Origin: Candidatus Zixiibacteriota bacterium
GTDB lineage: Bacteria; Zixibacteria; MSB-5A5; GN15; FEB-12
Direction of reading: 5' to 3'
DNA: 64,000 bases
NCBI GenBank assembly: GCA_029860345.1
Contig: JAOUBJ010000002.1
Location: 332,041-396,040, forward strand
A program made the translations under genes and the position numbers. This document shows positions 53,626 through 61,557 of the stretch, piece by piece (position 1 is the first letter of the stretch; the number at the start of each line of letters is the position of its first letter). The notes beneath the pieces were generated by a model. That model worked only from the letters and a program-made list of their open reading frames with translations. It did no database searches and was not told the origin of the DNA.

Positions 53626-53672
53626 AGACCACTGACGGCCGCCGCAAAAACTGGCCGGCAGTGGTCTTTTCT
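53626..53672 (+). terminator. Rho-independent terminator after the two-CW gene
   Basis: GACCACTGACGGCC pairs with GGCCGGCAGTGGTC (one mismatch) around a short loop and is followed by TTTTCT. Confidence 0.75.
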
Positions 53673-53699
53673 ATGCTACTATCAATTGACTGTCTGATA

Positions 53700-54230
53700 T
53701 CATCCAGAGTCGAGATTCTCAAGTAGTTTCTCAGCGTCGCGGGGGTGGTGTAACTCGATCAGTTTCAAGCTGGGGTGTACATTGTCGTCGAACAGTTGCC
53801 GATACTGCCGACGCCTTCTTCGAAATGTTGTCAGCACCCACCACAGGATCGAATCACGACTCAAAAACGATTGCCGGAAAGATTCGTAGTTGCCCGAGAA
53901 CAGTTCCTCTTTGACGAAACAACGCCTGACCGTTCGCCTGATTGCGCGTGAAAAAACCAGCGGGAAGGAGTAGTTCATCCATACAGCGTGGGTGGCGCGA
54001 TTCCAAAGGATTTCGCGCAGCTCGGTGAAATTGCCGCAACTGATCCATCGTTCAGCGGCTATTGCGTCGCTAACCAGCGAGCGGAACTCGTCTTGCGGTC
54101 GCTGTTTCCATTCGGGCAGCCAGAACAACTGATCCAGCTCGATATGCGGCATGTTTAGCTTCGCTGAGAGCTTGCGCGCCAGCGTCGTCTTCCCGGCGCA
54201 ACTTGATCCAATGATGATAATTCGGTTCAT
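53700..54230 (-). CDS. P-loop nucleotide kinase-like ATPase
   Basis: 176 aa from the ATG at 54230, chosen because the Walker A motif (IIIIGSSCAGKTTLARKL) then sits at residues 4-21 as in adenylate-kinase-like FlaR/topology-modulation proteins. HIELDQLFW (about 29-37) and the RWISCGNF segment (about 63-70) are typical of that group; the C-terminal half is basic with RRRRRQYRQLF and DAEKLLENL. An in-frame ATG at 54284 precedes a run of nine C (54231-54239 on the plus strand as G), with no usual ribosome-binding site at either start. Likely a small cytoplasmic kinase of unknown substrate. Confidence 0.75.
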   Translation of the reverse strand: MNRIIIIGSSCAGKTTLARKLSAKLNMPHIELDQLFWLPEWKQRPQDEFRSLVSDAIAAERWISCGNFTELREILWNRATHAVWMNYSFPLVFSRAIRRTVRRCFVKEELFSGNYESFRQSFLSRDSILWWVLTTFRRRRRQYRQLFDDNVHPSLKLIELHHPRDAEKLLENLDSG

Positions 54231-54347
54231 AGGGGGGGGGACGCTAAAGCTCCGGGGGCATGCGCAGCCACCACCGTCCATCATGCATCAGCCTGCGTTC
54301 CGACGTTATGAATAGTGCGTATCTCCCAGACAGGGACGGGAGACTCG

Positions 54348-54845
54348 TCAGAACTCGTATTTCAGCGACAGAAGCAGCCCTTCTGTGTGAGGTTGTAGAT
54401 TCAGCTTGAGTCCCAGCGACTGCGTTTCAGCGTCGTTGTGCAAGCCGACCGCTTTCTTGAGATTCCGACCCGCCGAGCTTTCCAGCACCATCGATATGAT
54501 ACTCAAGGGGGCGCCGATGGCGACCATTGTGGTGTAGCTGTCCTTCCATTCTCCGCCGCTGCCGATGTATCCGCCCAGTGGCCAGCCGACAAGGAATCCG
54601 CCGGGGATGCCGGTTACGGCCGCCCAGGTATTGGCGCTCTCGTATTTATCCATGTAGGCCATGGCTTCGTCGTTACCGCCCAGTTCGTACCTCAAATCAC
54701 CGCCGGACATGCCGACCTTCTGATACTCTCCGCCGTCGACAGAGTATTTCCAACCGCTCAAGAGACTTTTCTTCAGCATGATTTCAGCCGAAACCTGTGA
54801 ACTGAACATTAGGGTCAAGATTAGTACAGTGATGCATTTGAACAT
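54348..54845 (-). CDS. Hypothetical exported protein, 165 aa
   Basis: Start at the ATG at 54845 (AAGGAGG, 7-nt spacing), giving signal peptide MFKCITVLILTLMFSSQVSA. The mature protein has a Gly-rich hydrophobic middle (AAVTGIPGGFLVGWPLGGYI; MVAIGAPLSIISMVLE), suggesting two membrane-spanning or lipid-contact helices. It ends LLLSLKYEF, an aromatic terminus typical of outer-membrane barrels. No family recognised. It has its own promoter just upstream. Confidence 0.6.
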   Translation of the reverse strand: MFKCITVLILTLMFSSQVSAEIMLKKSLLSGWKYSVDGGEYQKVGMSGGDLRYELGGNDEAMAYMDKYESANTWAAVTGIPGGFLVGWPLGGYIGSGGEWKDSYTTMVAIGAPLSIISMVLESSAGRNLKKAVGLHNDAETQSLGLKLNLQPHTEGLLLSLKYEF

Positions 54846-54867
54846 GGTGTCTCCTCCTTCTGCCGGT

Positions 54868-54897
54868 AGTATAGGCAAACGGAGATAGGTAAGTCAA
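54868..54897 (-). promoter_or_regulatory. Promoter of the 165-aa exported protein
   Basis: Minus strand: TTGACT (54897-54892), 18-bp spacer, TATACT (54873-54868), 22 bp before the start codon at 54845. Confidence 0.55.
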
Positions 54898-54940
54898 CAA
54901 CGAAGTTGGTCAGCGACAGATCATTCGTCCCGGCCGGCCG

Positions 54941-54973
54941 GCACGATCACCGACACACCGGAGCGGGTCCACC
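54941..54973 (-). repeat. 33-bp exact copy of the 3' end of the M23/dockerin gene
   Basis: Identical to 56498-56530, which encodes the last residues and stop of the downstream-tailed M23 protein (SGGPAPVCR). It is a relic of a duplicated or lost dockerin-tailed gene, or of recombination between such tails. Confidence 0.8.
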
Positions 54974-54982
54974 ATTCCTTGG

Positions 54983-56242
54983 TTATGGAACGGCTTGGAG
55001 TCCGAAACGTGCGAAGTACCCTCTGACCTTTTCATCAATGACAACGGCGTCAACTCTCGCAATAACAGACAGGTGATCGCCGCCTATACGTAGCCCGGCT
55101 ATCACCAGTGGGTCCTCGGTGCGCCGGTGCAGATGTTCTTTCTGAGACATCAATTGCGTGTATTTGTCGACTGCCCTATAACTGATTTCGAAATTATTCC
55201 GGGTGATGCCGCCACCAAACTCGAGTTTGATTGGATGAATCAGGGTCACCGAGATCAGTCCTACAGCCGACCAGCCGAGTCCCTCCATATAGAGATCGTA
55301 GTGAGTCCCCTGGCCATCCTGCCTGATCCTCTGACGTTGATAGGGGATATAATCTAGGCCGCCCTCAATGTATATCACCTGCTTGAACCAGATGCCGGCG
55401 GAGACTCGCGTTGAATGAAAAGGTCCAGCCGATTGAATGTCGAAGGGAAGAGACTCATAACGATCATTCCAGCCTGACTCAGAGAACTTGAAAAGCTGGT
55501 ACTGCATCCCTACTAGTCCAAGAGTTCTGGTTCTGAACAAAAGTTTTCTAATCCAATCGTCTCTTATCACGTTTTCGTTGTCGATACGCCGAATGTCTTT
55601 GTTCACGGCGCTAAGCTCCTGCTTCAAGTAACCAATCTCCTTGATAATCACTCTGTCCTTTTTATCCAGATTGGCTTGAGTAACGAGCACAGTGACTAGC
55701 TGATCTTCCATGCCATTAACGCGCTCCGCTGTCTCTAGGCTCTCGCTCTTGAGACCCCTTACTTCGGTAAGGATGAAGTTCTCGGTACTCTCGATTCTCA
55801 TCAAGTGTCCCGCTAATGAATCCAACTCTTGATCCAGCGGCCTGATGCGATCTTCAAGGTTTGACTTGCAGATTTCCAACAACTCGTCATTTGAGAGAGA
55901 ACCGTCGAAGACATGCTGATAGAGTTCGCCCATGGCCGCTTCCAACCTGTCCAACCTGTCCAGTATCTCGGTTCTTTGGTGATCCTCCGATGATTTGATG
56001 ATGATCGGTTCTTGTTGTATCTGCTTCTTGGCAACACCTATCTCAAGTCTGGCCTCCCGAATCCGTCTGGCCAATGAAGTACGACCGGCAAAGTCACCAA
56101 CAGGTTTGCCGCCTGGCCATTGTCCCAGTAATCTCATCAGTAGATGCAAAGCATTCAGAACACCCTTTGCTTCCACCTTTTGGGGTACGGCTGTTACCAT
56201 CAGAACCGTGACCAGTAACAAGATACCTATCTTCTTTGTCAT
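54983..56242 (-). CDS. Envelope protein with coiled coil and C-terminal beta-barrel-like region
   Basis: 419 aa. Of two in-frame ATGs I choose 56242 because AGGAGG is 9 nt upstream; at 56251 the site would touch the codon. Signal peptide MTKKIGILLLVTVLMVTAVP...VEAKG. Residues about 50-230 are a long heptad-repeat coiled coil (LDRLDRLEAAMGELYQHV; RVNGMEDQLVTVLVTQANL). Residues about 240-419 have alternating strand pattern (TLGLVGMQYQLFKF, WSAVGLISVTLIHPIKLEFG, VRGYFARFGLQAVP), suggesting an outer-membrane or surface beta domain. No family recognised. Its direct neighbours are a dockerin-tailed peptidase and a small exported protein. Confidence 0.65.
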   Translation of the reverse strand: MTKKIGILLLVTVLMVTAVPQKVEAKGVLNALHLLMRLLGQWPGGKPVGDFAGRTSLARRIREARLEIGVAKKQIQQEPIIIKSSEDHQRTEILDRLDRLEAAMGELYQHVFDGSLSNDELLEICKSNLEDRIRPLDQELDSLAGHLMRIESTENFILTEVRGLKSESLETAERVNGMEDQLVTVLVTQANLDKKDRVIIKEIGYLKQELSAVNKDIRRIDNENVIRDDWIRKLLFRTRTLGLVGMQYQLFKFSESGWNDRYESLPFDIQSAGPFHSTRVSAGIWFKQVIYIEGGLDYIPYQRQRIRQDGQGTHYDLYMEGLGWSAVGLISVTLIHPIKLEFGGGITRNNFEISYRAVDKYTQLMSQKEHLHRRTEDPLVIAGLRIGGDHLSVIARVDAVVIDEKVRGYFARFGLQAVP

Positions 56243-56503
56243 TGCCTTCATCCTCCTACGAAAATCGAATAAACATCCATACGATTAGTACTTCGCGAAT
56301 CGGTCGATTATTCACCGACACGCAACCCATCATCGAGAACAATATTCGTAGCCAGAGATGCCTAACTCAGATGTATGGACCCAATGTAGCGCAATGCGTA
56401 TCGATTGTCAATGGCCGAGAGCCATTTTACAACATAGATATCCAGCGGCTGACTAACCTGCTACCTTTCGCGCTGCAGGTAGATCAGTGTCCCTCCAGCA
56501 CGA

Positions 56504-58024
56504 TCACCGACACACCGGAGCGGGTCCACCGCTAAACATGAAATCCACCACGTACACCAGGTCGGCAATGTCCACCCCGCCAGAGCCGTCGACATCGACT
56601 GCCGGCATCGCCCAGGGTGTGGAACCGCCTGCGAACATGTAGTCGACCAAGAATACCAGGTCGGCAATGTCGACCACCGTGCTGCCGTTGCCGTCGATAT
56701 CGCCGCAAACAAAGGCACCCAGAAGCACCGTAACGTCGAGCAAACTGTCCTGCGTCATCAGAAAGACGGTGTCGACCGTTTCATAAACCGGCCGTGTTAT
56801 GGTGAGCAGTTGTGAGCCGCCACCAACGGCAGGGAAATGGAACGCACCGGCGGCATCGGTGGTGTCGCTCAAACCATCCGGCTCAATCGTGATCAGTGAC
56901 CCCGACAGTCGCGGACCACCGTCGCTGAGACCGATACTGCCTGTCAGATCATATAGGTTCTCGACCGTTACGGACATGGAGTCAACGAACGAGTTGCCGT
57001 CGTAGTCGGTCAGCCGGGCACTGATCGTGTAGTCACCGTTGTGAAACAGCGTCGTAGGCCAGCAGCCGGAAGTGTCCGATGCTTCCAGCAAGGCGTCACC
57101 GTCGGAGTTGGTCATTATATAGAATTGAAACATGCTGTCGCTGTAACCGGTGGGGCACTGGCTGTCGTATTTGAACACGGTGTGGCTGAGTGCTTCCATC
57201 TCGCCGTTGTACGAGTCGATGGAGCCAGAGAATTCGAACGCAAGTGTCCACGGTATGACTGAGTCGCCTTCGATCTTGTATTCTATCCGGTAGGGGGAGT
57301 TCTTCCACTGATAGATGCCGCAGTAATCGTAGGCAGCGCATATAATATCAACATCACCGGAGATCGGCTGGCCGACATCAAAGTAGTCGCTGGTCTGATC
57401 GGTGCAGATGGCAAAGAGTTGATCACCGATTGCGTTTTGCATGAATGGCGGATCGGTGTCCCCGGCCGGTCCCAGGTAGCTCATTGGATTATCCATAAAC
57501 TCGTAGTCCCAAAAACCGTCATGCCAGGCATCGGCATCGCCTGAGTATCTGACTCGGGAGAAGTGCAGATGGACCAATGTGTTCGGATTCGGCCAGGTGG
57601 CCAGCACGCCGATAGAATCACCGGCGTCCACCCACTGACCGATCCAACTGGGCATGGACCACTCGAATAAATGCGCATACAACCAGCCTTCACATTCCTC
57701 AGTTCCGGCCGAGTCGGCGATGACAATACGCCAATGCGCATCACTGTCGAAGATTGTAAACACTGCTTTGATGTAACCCGACTCAACGGCATAGACCGTT
57801 TCCATGGTATCGCCCGGTATGTCTATTGCGGGGTGGAAGTAGTTCACGTTTCGGCCCCACTCGGCCCGCCACATGGCTTGCCAGGCGCCGTAGAAACCGG
57901 AGACAATGTGCGTAGAACTGTCCGGATCCAGCGGCCAGTCGAGATAGGTTTGGGCCGGACTGCTTCCGGCAAGCCCGGCGACTACGGATGCCAAAACAAT
58001 GATAGCAATAACGACTCGCGACAT
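56504..58024 (-). CDS. Secreted M23-like peptidase with dockerin-like tail
   Basis: 506 aa with AAGGAGG 4 nt before ATG and signal peptide MSRVVIAIIVLASVVAGLAG. Residues about 30-195 resemble LytM/M23 zinc endopeptidases: FHPAIDIPGDTMETVYAVES (His...Asp), LYAHLFEW and VHLHFSRV (H-x-H). The canonical HxGxD first motif is HPAID, so zinc ligands seem present but catalysis is not certain. Middle domains (about 240-430) are beta-sandwiches, including a carboxypeptidase-regulatory-like unit (GAFHFPAVGGGSQLLTI). Two dockerin-like repeats end GGPAPVCR. M23 enzymes cut peptidoglycan or peptides. Confidence 0.78.
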   Translation of the reverse strand: MSRVVIAIIVLASVVAGLAGSSPAQTYLDWPLDPDSSTHIVSGFYGAWQAMWRAEWGRNVNYFHPAIDIPGDTMETVYAVESGYIKAVFTIFDSDAHWRIVIADSAGTEECEGWLYAHLFEWSMPSWIGQWVDAGDSIGVLATWPNPNTLVHLHFSRVRYSGDADAWHDGFWDYEFMDNPMSYLGPAGDTDPPFMQNAIGDQLFAICTDQTSDYFDVGQPISGDVDIICAAYDYCGIYQWKNSPYRIEYKIEGDSVIPWTLAFEFSGSIDSYNGEMEALSHTVFKYDSQCPTGYSDSMFQFYIMTNSDGDALLEASDTSGCWPTTLFHNGDYTISARLTDYDGNSFVDSMSVTVENLYDLTGSIGLSDGGPRLSGSLITIEPDGLSDTTDAAGAFHFPAVGGGSQLLTITRPVYETVDTVFLMTQDSLLDVTVLLGAFVCGDIDGNGSTVVDIADLVFLVDYMFAGGSTPWAMPAVDVDGSGGVDIADLVYVVDFMFSGGPAPVCR

Positions 58025-58272
58025 GCGACCTCCTTATGTGAGGTTTGTTCTTGGCGGGGTCCCGGGCTTCGACCGCTTCACTCGATAATTGACTTTATGT
58101 GTGACTTTACGTGGAACTTTTGATCGGGTTTCCAGATTCTGTCTTGTCTTCGAAGCCTGCAACCACCGAAGCGGTGAAGGTCGCGTGTGAGGTAGGGTCT
58201 GCAGGTAATATACGCTGTAGCAGGGTTTATGCAAGGGGTTTGGTGGTGGGATAGGTGGCGGCACAAATTAAA

Positions 58273-58346
58273 TACCCCCGGCAGGACTCGAACCTGCTAC
58301 CCTCTGCTTAGAAGGCAGATGCTCTATCCAGATGAGCTACGGGGGC
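58273..58346 (-). tRNA. tRNA-Arg (anticodon UCU)
   Basis: 74 nt on the minus strand: acceptor GCCCCCG with CGGGGGT (one G-U pair), D-arm GCTC/GAGC, anticodon stem TCTGC/GCAGA with loop CTTCTAA (anticodon UCU), T-arm GCAGG/CCTGC with TTCGAGT, discriminator A. CCA is not encoded. Confidence 0.95.
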
Positions 58347-58550
58347 ATCTAAAACTCTCAAGTGACTCGTGTCGACTCGATCGTCATTCACAAACAGTCA
58401 AGCGGCTCGCGTCGACCCGACAGTCGTTACAATTGCAAGATAGGTGGTTGCAACGACGCGGGCAACAGTAAAAACTTCACGCTGCGTCAGCCCCAGGGTT
58501 CAACACAACAAACTTGCATCGGCCCCGCGAAAACAGATGCGTCCAGCCGG

Positions 58551-59285
58551 TCAGCCGGAAGGTGAGGAGTCGGAACCAGACCCTCGCCGCTTTCGCAGCG
58601 CTATGTAATAACGGTAACACAGTTCGACAGCCTTCATGCGAAGCTCCATGTAACGCCACCCACAGAAGAACAGCACAAGAACTGTCAAGGAGATCGTGGG
58701 GAGGCTGCAAAACAGCCCGAGTTGCCCCAAATCCCGGTCAAGGCAACAATTCACGCAGGAAGTAGTCAATTCGAGTAGTAACACGAGAATGATCAAGCCG
58801 GCAACCGATCGGAAGAACTTGGAGTCTGCCTGCAGCCTATTAACCTCAGAGGCTGAGGCCGGCTCATTGATGGCTATGTTGACGCTGGCCCACTTAAACA
58901 GGTTAGTGATGCGCTTATGCCTATTCTTCGACGTTTCCCGCGTCTCCGCCGGACTCAGCGGTGCGCGCTGCTCCTTTGCGAAATCGTCGATCTTGTACGA
59001 CTCAGCACAGTTGAGAAGGTACTTACCACTTGGTCTGTTACGAACATAGTAGCGATCATAGAACCAATCCAGGTGGCTGCTCAAGGCAAAGAGCAGGTGG
59101 CCGAGAAAGTACGAGGCAAGCCCAAGCGTCAGCCAATTCAGGCTGTCACCGTTTTTCAACATGATGATCTCTGGCCCCGGGTATTCACTTATATACAGCA
59201 GATAAATCGTCAGAATCGCACCGGGCAAAATGACCGAAAAGAAATCGATGACACCGATGAAGAAATCTCCCGGCTTAAAACTCAT
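58551..59285 (-). CDS. Hypothetical membrane protein, 244 aa
   Basis: Start at the ATG at 59285 (GAGG, 6-nt spacing), giving MSFKPGDFFIGVIDFFSVIL, a first hydrophobic segment. Further helices lie at about 50-70 (WLTLGLASYFLGHLLFALSS), 160-180 (SVAGLIILVLLLELTTSCVN) and 195-215 (TISLTVLVLFFCGWRY). A cytoplasmic loop of about 75 residues (YYVRNRPSGKYLL to INEPASASEVNRLQ) is charged. I have no family name for it. It stands alone, next to tRNA-Arg, antisense to the M14 pair. The 204 bp between it and the tRNA hold only short imperfect GTCGAC-containing repeats. Confidence 0.6.
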   Translation of the reverse strand: MSFKPGDFFIGVIDFFSVILPGAILTIYLLYISEYPGPEIIMLKNGDSLNWLTLGLASYFLGHLLFALSSHLDWFYDRYYVRNRPSGKYLLNCAESYKIDDFAKEQRAPLSPAETRETSKNRHKRITNLFKWASVNIAINEPASASEVNRLQADSKFFRSVAGLIILVLLLELTTSCVNCCLDRDLGQLGLFCSLPTISLTVLVLFFCGWRYMELRMKAVELCYRYYIALRKRRGSGSDSSPSG

Positions 59286-59467
59286 CTGAGACCTCAGTAT
59301 TGGGCCAACTTGGGACACCACATCCAGCAAAGCAGAGGATTTCGGACAGTGGTGATTAACGCAGAGCGGTCCGCATCGTACTCATGCTTCTCCCAGCTTA
59401 CGGTTGTGGACTTACACTGTCAATGTTTTTATAGATTCTCAGCCAGCCAACCAAAACAAAAATCGGC

Positions 59468-59496
59468 TTGATTGGACCGGTGCATTGCCGTACCTT
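59468..59496 (+). promoter_or_regulatory. Candidate promoter of the M14 gene pair
   Basis: TTGATT (59468-59473), 17-bp spacer, TACCTT (59491-59496), 54 bp before the start codon. Confidence 0.45.
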
Positions 59497-59550
59497 GGCT
59501 ACTTCTGAAAAAGGAAGAAAAGACCCTCGCATCTCAGACCGGAGGAAACG

Positions 59551-61557
59551 ATGACACGACTCCTGGCCACGACGGTAGCCCTCACGCTTTTGGTCTCCAT
59601 CGCAATCGGCGGCGTAACTTCAGCGGAGGCAGCTTACCGTACCCCCAAAGAAATCAACCAGACCCTCAAAGAGTTGGCCAACCAGCACAAGAGTAGCGCC
59701 GCGCTGGCTGAGTTGACGCGCACACCCGGCAACCGTGAGCTATACATGCTCGAATTGGGCGCCAACGACAGCAAACTTCCGGCCATCCTGGTGGTAGCGA
59801 ATATGGAAGGCAACAGTCCGATGGCCAGTTCAGCGGCCCTTGAGTTGGCGCGACTGTTGTTAACCGACTGGAACGATGAACTCGCGACGCATCGCTGGTA
59901 TATTCTGGCCTGCGGCAACCCGGACGGCTATGCGCGATATTTCAGCAAACCGCTGGCCGATGCTCAAGTGAACGAACGTCCCTTCAACGCCGACAAAGAT
60001 GACGCCACCGACGAAGACGGACCCGAGGACCTCAACGGCGACGGCTATATCACATCGATGCGACAGGCTCACCCGGAAGGCACTTATGTCGAGGTAACCG
60101 ATAATCCGCTCTTCATGCGCGAGGTCGACAACGCCAAGGGTGAGGTGGGCATGTATCGCCTCTTCAGAGAAGGTGTCGACAGCGATGGCGACGGCAAACT
60201 GAACGAAGACGGACCCGGCGGCGTCAATCCCGGTCACAACTTCCCACACAATTTCAAGCACTACACCAAAACCGACGGCCCCTGGTCGGCCAGCGAAGCA
60301 GAGTCGCGGGCACTGTTGCGATACTGTTTTGACCATTCTGAAATCGCGATGACGCTGACCTTGGGACGAACCAACAGCCTAAAAAATGTGCCGGAGAGCA
60401 ACCGTCGCGCCGAAGCCGGCGGTGACAAGTTCAAACTGCCGAAACGATGGGCCAAGCGGATGGGCGTTGATCCCGAAAAAGAATTCCCCATGAAAGTGCT
60501 CCTGCCGATGGCCCGCGACTTCACGGGATATAAAGAACTGACCGAAGATATGCTGCTCCAGTGGCTCGATGCCGGCGCCAAGGTCAACCCGGATAAGAAC
60601 GACTTAGGCTATTGGAAAGAGATCAGCAAACGATTCAACGATTTCCTCAAAGAAAACGAGCTCGATGGCAAGGCCCTTGACGCCCCCGGCTTCTCCGATG
60701 GATGTTTTGAGGAGTGGGCCTACTATCAGTATGGTGTTCCGAGTTTCAGCCTCAACTTCTGGACTTTGCCGGAACCCAAGAAGGAAGAAAAGAAAGCGGA
60801 TGACTCCAGCCTGACCTTGGACCAGTTGGAAGGTATGTCCACCGAAGAGGTGGTTGCGCTCGGTGAGGAAAAGATAGCCGCCTTTCTCAAGGCTCAGGAT
60901 GCTCCCGAGCAATACACGGCGGCGATGGTCATCAAGGGCCTTGAGGGCGGCATGATGAACCCTAAGCGGATGGCCAAGATGATGCGCAAGTCCCAAAAAG
61001 ACGATGACGAAGGCGGCGCCGACGAGAAAGACGAAGCGCTGTTTGCGTTTAATCCGGATGCGTTCGTGGCCTGGCAGCCGTACAGTCACCCGACCCTGGG
61101 TGAAGTCGAGATCGGCGGCATGATTCCGATGTCGGATATCACGCCGCCTTCAGAGACCGCTGACGAAATGATCAACAAGCAACTGCCATTCATCCGTGAC
61201 CTTGCCAAGCTCACGCCACAGCTTACCATCAAGAAAGTCAAGACGACGCGGCGAAGCGCAGATGTTTGGCATGTCGAGGCGTGGATCGCCAACGAAGGCT
61301 TTTTGCCATATCCGACCCATCAGGGTAAACGCTGCCAACGCCCGGCACCGGCAGTCGCGAAGATCAGCGGCCGGCCGGTTGATTTCCTGGAAGGGCGACC
61401 CCGTCGACCGTTGGGTCTGCTGGGCGGCTCCGGCGGTGTGGAAAAAGTCAGCTGGCTGGTCAAGGCAAAAGACGGAAGCGAAGTCACAATCGAAGCACAC
61501 AGTTTCTCGGCCGGCGCCGACAAAAAGGTCGTAACCCTTAAGGAGGCCACACGATGA
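59551..61557 (+). CDS. M14 carboxypeptidase-like protein lacking zinc ligands (pseudo-peptidase)
   Basis: 668 aa with GGAGG 5 nt before ATG and signal peptide ending near VTSAEA. It aligns with the following gene as a peptidase of the M14 fold. Where the second protein has HGNE, this has E86-G-N-S89 (ANMEGNSPM). The third His (FAFHNSGG in the partner) falls in MTLTLGRTNS, and the catalytic FVGELF is SLNFWTLP. Acidic EF-hand-like loops (DLNGDGYI, DSDGDGKLNEDGPG) are shared. An extra charged helical insert (about 405-490, EKKADDSSLTLDQLEG) is absent from the partner. It is therefore probably not catalytic and may bind or regulate its partner. The stop overlaps the partner's start (ATGA). Confidence 0.85.
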   Translation: MTRLLATTVALTLLVSIAIGGVTSAEAAYRTPKEINQTLKELANQHKSSAALAELTRTPGNRELYMLELGANDSKLPAILVVANMEGNSPMASSAALELARLLLTDWNDELATHRWYILACGNPDGYARYFSKPLADAQVNERPFNADKDDATDEDGPEDLNGDGYITSMRQAHPEGTYVEVTDNPLFMREVDNAKGEVGMYRLFREGVDSDGDGKLNEDGPGGVNPGHNFPHNFKHYTKTDGPWSASEAESRALLRYCFDHSEIAMTLTLGRTNSLKNVPESNRRAEAGGDKFKLPKRWAKRMGVDPEKEFPMKVLLPMARDFTGYKELTEDMLLQWLDAGAKVNPDKNDLGYWKEISKRFNDFLKENELDGKALDAPGFSDGCFEEWAYYQYGVPSFSLNFWTLPEPKKEEKKADDSSLTLDQLEGMSTEEVVALGEEKIAAFLKAQDAPEQYTAAMVIKGLEGGMMNPKRMAKMMRKSQKDDDEGGADEKDEALFAFNPDAFVAWQPYSHPTLGEVEIGGMIPMSDITPPSETADEMINKQLPFIRDLAKLTPQLTIKKVKTTRRSADVWHVEAWIANEGFLPYPTHQGKRCQRPAPAVAKISGRPVDFLEGRPRRPLGLLGGSGGVEKVSWLVKAKDGSEVTIEAHSFSAGADKKVVTLKEATR

